From Ulota crispa (taxonomy: Eukaryota > Streptophyta > Bryopsida > Orthotrichales > Orthotrichaceae), in contig OY987246.1 in NCBI GenBank assembly GCA_963920765.1, positions 25,429,167-25,493,166 on the forward strand: a stretch of 64,000 nucleotides of DNA, read 5' to 3'. Shown here one piece after another: positions 60,163-64,000 of the stretch (positions within the stretch are counted from its first letter, which is position 1; every line of letters begins with the position of its first letter). A program made the position numbers and the translations under genes. Under the pieces are notes generated by a model. That model made no database searches. It had not been told where the DNA came from and saw nothing but the letters and a program-made list of their open reading frames with translations.

Positions 60163-62930
60163 ATGGCTCCCTCTCACCACTTGTATGCCGCCTGCTTGGA
60201 CCACCGCAGCACTGACCTCCTCGATCACCCCGACCTCCCCTCTCCCGCCTTTCGTCTTCGCCTCTCCCGTCTCCAGGTTCGCTCTCCCTCTCCCTCTCCC
60301 TCTCTCCCTTTCCATTCCCCCTCCCCGCTCGCTCTGATTTCCCTCCGTCTGGTGTCGCTTGCTTGCTTTTTCCTGCAGCAAGAGCTTGCGCAATTCGAGG
60401 CCCGTTGTCTCGAAACCCGTGTCGCCTTGGACTCCAAGACCTCCGAGACCAATGCCATGAAGGCGCACGTCGGCCTCCTCCAAGCTCAGCTTTTTCAATC
60501 TGACCAGGTTGTCGTTGGTGTCAAGGACCAGCTCTGGGGTCTCGAGGAGGAAGTTGCTCAGCTTCAGGCCGATCAAGTTGCCCTCCAACTCCAGTTGGAA
60601 TTGGAGAGCGCCAATGTAAGCATCCATTCGCCCTCTGTTCCCTTCTCTGCTGCCGCTTGCCTAGGTTTCTCATTCCCTTCCCGCGAATCTTTCACCCTGA
60701 GAATCTTTCTGTGTACCTCTCTGTCCCTTTCTGTCTCTGTCCCTCTCCCTCTCCCTCTCCCTCTCTCCCATTTGAGTTGGTCGTCCGACATCGTGTGCAG
60801 CATGCCCGCGACCAAGAGGAATGGGCCTTGCAGAGGGAGGAGCTTCAGGCTCAAGTCGCTCACCTTGAAACGGAACTACATCTTGCCGACTCCAACGATG
60901 GTGAGCTGGACTTCCTGATTACGCCTGCCGAGCAAGGGCACTTAGATAGGACTCTAAGCTCTCCTGGATACTTGAATGGACTCTCCTTACAGACGCTACT
61001 CGATATGGGAGAAGCTTCACTAGAAGTAGAAGAAGACATTCACGAACTCAATATGAGGTTGGAGGGATCGGAAGCTCGTGAACAAGCAGCTCTGCATGAA
61101 TTGACATTGAAAAATCGGCAGCTCGAAGATCTGCAAATTCAGATTGTACAATTGAAGGTCCGAGTCCTTCATCAAATCTCTTCTGCTCTTGAATATATCA
61201 ACGAGGAAGAATTTGCCTGTTGCGGTTGCGCATTTTATATAATTTTGGCATGGCTAGCTTCTGTCAGATCGTGATCGAAAATGATTTCGAGAGGCACGTC
61301 GTGTAACTTTTATTTTTCAAAACTTAGTTGTGCTACAGGAAGAGGTTGCGGCAGAGAAGGATAAGGCTAGAGACGAAGCAGAGGATCTGACTCAAGAAAT
61401 GGCAGAGCTGCGGTATCAGTTGATGGAAATGATTGAGCAAGAGAGGGAGTTACGTGCACAAGCTGAGCAGGCCTCTGTGCTTCGGGTCGTAGAACTAGAG
61501 TCGCAGGTAAGCACTGTTTTTTTGGTTGCACTCTTATCGATTGGTCTGCGAGGCACCTGTAATTGATTTGGATTTTATTTATTTTCCGAAATCTTGTACC
61601 CTGTACAAATCTAGGAACTTGAACTCGCTCGCTGTAACCTTTAAAATGTCCCACGCTGGAGCTCTTTAGTTGTAGAAATGTTATGAGAATTAGTCGGGCG
61701 TCAGATTCGGTTGCAGTTCCTTCCTTTCCTCTTTATGTCTTATCGGAGGCTATTCAGGCATATACTCCTCTGCCACCTTTCTTGATCCAGTCTCGTATTT
61801 TCTGCAGTCTCTTGAACTGTTCATTATAAAACACTCTCTTTTACAGCTCAAGCTTGAAATGGTTACCTAGGACGTGGATCTACTTTTAAATGCTGATTAG
61901 GAATACGCACTCGAATTAGTACTGTCGATTTTTTTTATGACATTGGTAATTGCATTATGGTTTTTTGCTTATACTTTCTCAAGAGTATTGCAGAGAGTGT
62001 TCAGGTGTTCTGTGCTGTTCAATAAAAGAATGACTCGTCCTACAGCATACAATCACTACACTGATGCTATTGTCTGAATTGTCTTAATGTTGGTGAACTC
62101 ACTCAGGGGATTTTGAAATACAAGCAGGAGAATGCTGATTACTGCACATGTAGTTTGTCAAGGTTTACGAGTTCCTTGTTATTGACCAAGAATCACGCAT
62201 GTTTGACTTTCCGCAAGTATTGATGCCAGCAAGATGTTTGAACCACAGGTGAAGAGCGCTCGACAAGAAGTGGTGCAGGCTTTTGCAAGTCGCAGAGAAG
62301 CTGAAATGCAATCTGATCGCTTGAGTCTTGAAATGCAGCGTATGAGACTGTCTCTTGAGGTGAATACTGCATTACCTTCAAATTCCCAAAGTAGTTTCTA
62401 CAATGAATTTGGAAAATGGTATTGTACGACTCTTGTTTTCTTAACCACGACTGTGATTATAGAATGCTGAGGTAGAGGTGAATGACTTCAAAGGAAGTTT
62501 AAAGCGCGTCCAAGCAGAGGTCGAGCAAAGTAGGAAGGATGTTTTTACTTCAGCAATTGAAGTAAGGTTTGAACTAGAGAAGCAGGTATGTACTTTTACG
62601 TCAATGTTTCTATAGATTTTTCTCGTTGCCTGTTTTTATCGTTTAACTATTTGCCTTTTGGAAGCAACTTCTTTTTGAAGAATAATGATGTTATTATTAC
62701 ATTTTAGAATGTATCCTCTTGTGAAGCTGCCTGGTTCCTATCCGTCTAATTGTGTATTCTTCAATGCAGCTGCTGGAATCACATTGACTTGCAACTCTTT
62801 AATCAGCGAAAATCAGCAGCTTAAGTCAAACTTGGATAGCGCTCTTGCCATCGCTTCTGAATTAGCTGGGTCTTTTAGAGACAAAGAAATAGCACTACAT
62901 TCTTTTATTGCTAAAGAAAAGAAGGTTTGA
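60163..62930 (+). CDS. Coiled-coil protein gene with a degraded 3' end
   Basis: Six exons join in frame, all junctions phase 0: 60163-60276, 60379-60615, 60801-61157, 61339-61506, 62249-62359, 62463-62585, giving about 370 residues. Nearly all is predicted coiled coil: QELAQFEARCLETRVALDS, then QLQADQVALQLQLELESAN, HARDQEEWALQREELQAQV, EEVAAEKDKARDEAEDL, TQEMAELRYQLMEMIEQER. The next segment (62770-62930) opens LLESH and then a stop, while another frame continues with SENQQLKSNLDSALAIASEL, and after 62925 a third frame resumes (GLKNEIEAENACV). So the 3' part has lost frame, or exon limits differ from mine. The style recalls plant myosin-heavy-chain-like coiled-coil proteins, a weak assignment. 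The ATG at 60163 is chosen over the upstream open frame, which is low-complexity leader. Confidence 0.6.
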
Positions 62931-63745
62931 AGAATGAAATTGAAGCTGAGAATGCTTGTGTAACTACTAACACCGATTCCTTGAGATGCAACCAATTACG
63001 GGCTCTCGAGAAATGTTTTTGGAAGAACCAGTTCAATCTGAAGGTCTTGCCTTCGCTGCGGTGGTGGAAATGCAAGGTGCCAGTATGAGATGAGGCTAAG
63101 AACACGGCCTTTCTCAATCAGCCAGGCCTTCAGTTGGACAAGTCGCTGGAATTTGTGGGCCTGTGGTGATGAACAAGTGCCGATGTCAGATCCTACTCTA
63201 ATTTGAAAGGAAAAACATCGTTAACGGTTGCAAGCAGGGCATCCTGGGGATAGATGCAGAATGAGGAATTTGGGTTTTGTCTAAGAGAGTCGATGGTGTG
63301 ACCGCAAAGGATATTGTAGAAGTACGAGTTTTACGTTGCAGCCTAAGCTAGGCTTGAAGTTAAGTTTATTCGCTTTAAAGCTTATACTGATAGGTATTTT
63401 CTAAGTAACCGTTACCACTGAAAGTCACGAAGAGCATGAAATTTCAAATCAAAGCTTGTCAATACCAAATATCTGGTGAATATTGCTATTGCTCTACGTT
63501 CTGATACTAGTTCCCTGCTCTGAGTGTCTATCGAAAGGATACCGCGTTATAATCAATGACTTGAGAGGGTACTCATTGTAAGCTACATACTTAAGTCGTC
63601 TTTTTCTTTTTGATGTCGTTTATTGAGTACACTATTGGTCCAGAGTCTACACTACTAGTTTATTCTGACGACAAGATTTCAGAACGTAGGATGCATAAAT
63701 GCTCCTGAAAAAACTGTTTGGCCGGGGGAGACAATGTTCCTAGAT
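62931..63745. other. Decayed 3' part or downstream spacer of the coiled-coil gene
   Basis: Up to about 63110 one frame still has coding character (ENACVTTNTDSLRCNQLRAL), then nothing recognisable. Confidence 0.4.
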
Positions 63746-63748
63746 CAC

Positions 63749-64000
63749 TTAGAGCATCTCCACCGGTTGGCTCCTGCATGTCATTTACTATGGCCTTAGG
63801 ATCATTTTTGATTTTAGAGTATCTAGCATTGACACGGTGATGGCAAATTTTTGCCAAACTTTGTCAAAGAAGGCTTCGGGCACTCTCAGCTGTCGTGGTA
63901 GTTTTCATTTGTAGCATGTTTGAATTATGACTCTGACACTTTTATTTATTGCCTTGATGGTTGGTGAGGCCCCAATTTATTTGCCATCAGTTCTCTAAAG
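63749..64000. mobile_element. Start of a GAGCATCTCCACC Tourist-like element, cut by the window edge
   Basis: TTA followed by GAGCATCTCCACCGGTTGGC at 63752 matches the left end of 38177-38487 (GAGCAGCTCCACCGGTGAC). The right end is not seen before the window stops, so length is unknown. Confidence 0.5.

Noticed and set aside
1-64000. CRISPR arrays, bacterial operons, rRNA genes, complete tRNA genes
   Set aside because: None found; tandem arrays here are simple minisatellites without spacers, and gene structure is intron-rich and eukaryotic.

Overview
The window looks like part of a land-plant nuclear genome, most likely a non-seed plant such as a bryophyte; species not determinable here. Reasons: a full ERECTA-type LRR receptor kinase gene with one leucine-rich repeat per exon, GT-AG introns with AT-rich interiors, plant-type Stowaway, Tourist and CACTA elements, and AT-rich, gene-poor spacers. 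A 200-base assembly gap lies at 10930-11129.

Layout. 1-24 kb is a transposon graveyard with no recognisable gene: short non-autonomous DNA elements with terminal inverted repeats (TIRs), foldbacks and microsatellites. A recurring family is bounded by TTAA and CCCC...GGGG ends, the hallmark of piggyBac-like elements. 24.9-27.5 kb is a GC-richer leader. 27.5-37.1 kb holds the ERECTA-family gene: 28 exons can be joined with every splice in phase, giving exactly 1,000 codons plus stop. Two Tourist-like elements follow it (37.7-38.5 kb). 38.5-50.4 kb is again repeats: a 2.8 kb CACTA element with a ttg target-site duplication carrying a decamer minisatellite, a nested smaller element and a SINE-like piece; an 0.8 kb A-rich minisatellite; more MITEs.

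50.9-64 kb is a genic but decaying stretch: a three-exon 127-residue orphan ORF; the C-lobe half of a CDK-like kinase pseudogene (plus strand); a kinase P-loop scrap; an unrecognised minus-strand multi-exon gene with an embedded Stowaway element; the N-lobe half of a CDK-like kinase pseudogene (minus strand); and a coiled-coil protein gene whose 3' end is out of frame. The two kinase halves, in opposite orientation about 6 kb apart, may be one gene split by an inversion.

The only gene with a confident function is the ERECTA-like receptor, expected at the plasma membrane to read secreted EPF/EPFL-type peptides and signal to a MAP-kinase cascade. The most unusual signal is the TTAA-flanked piggyBac-like family, a superfamily I associate mainly with animals and fungi.
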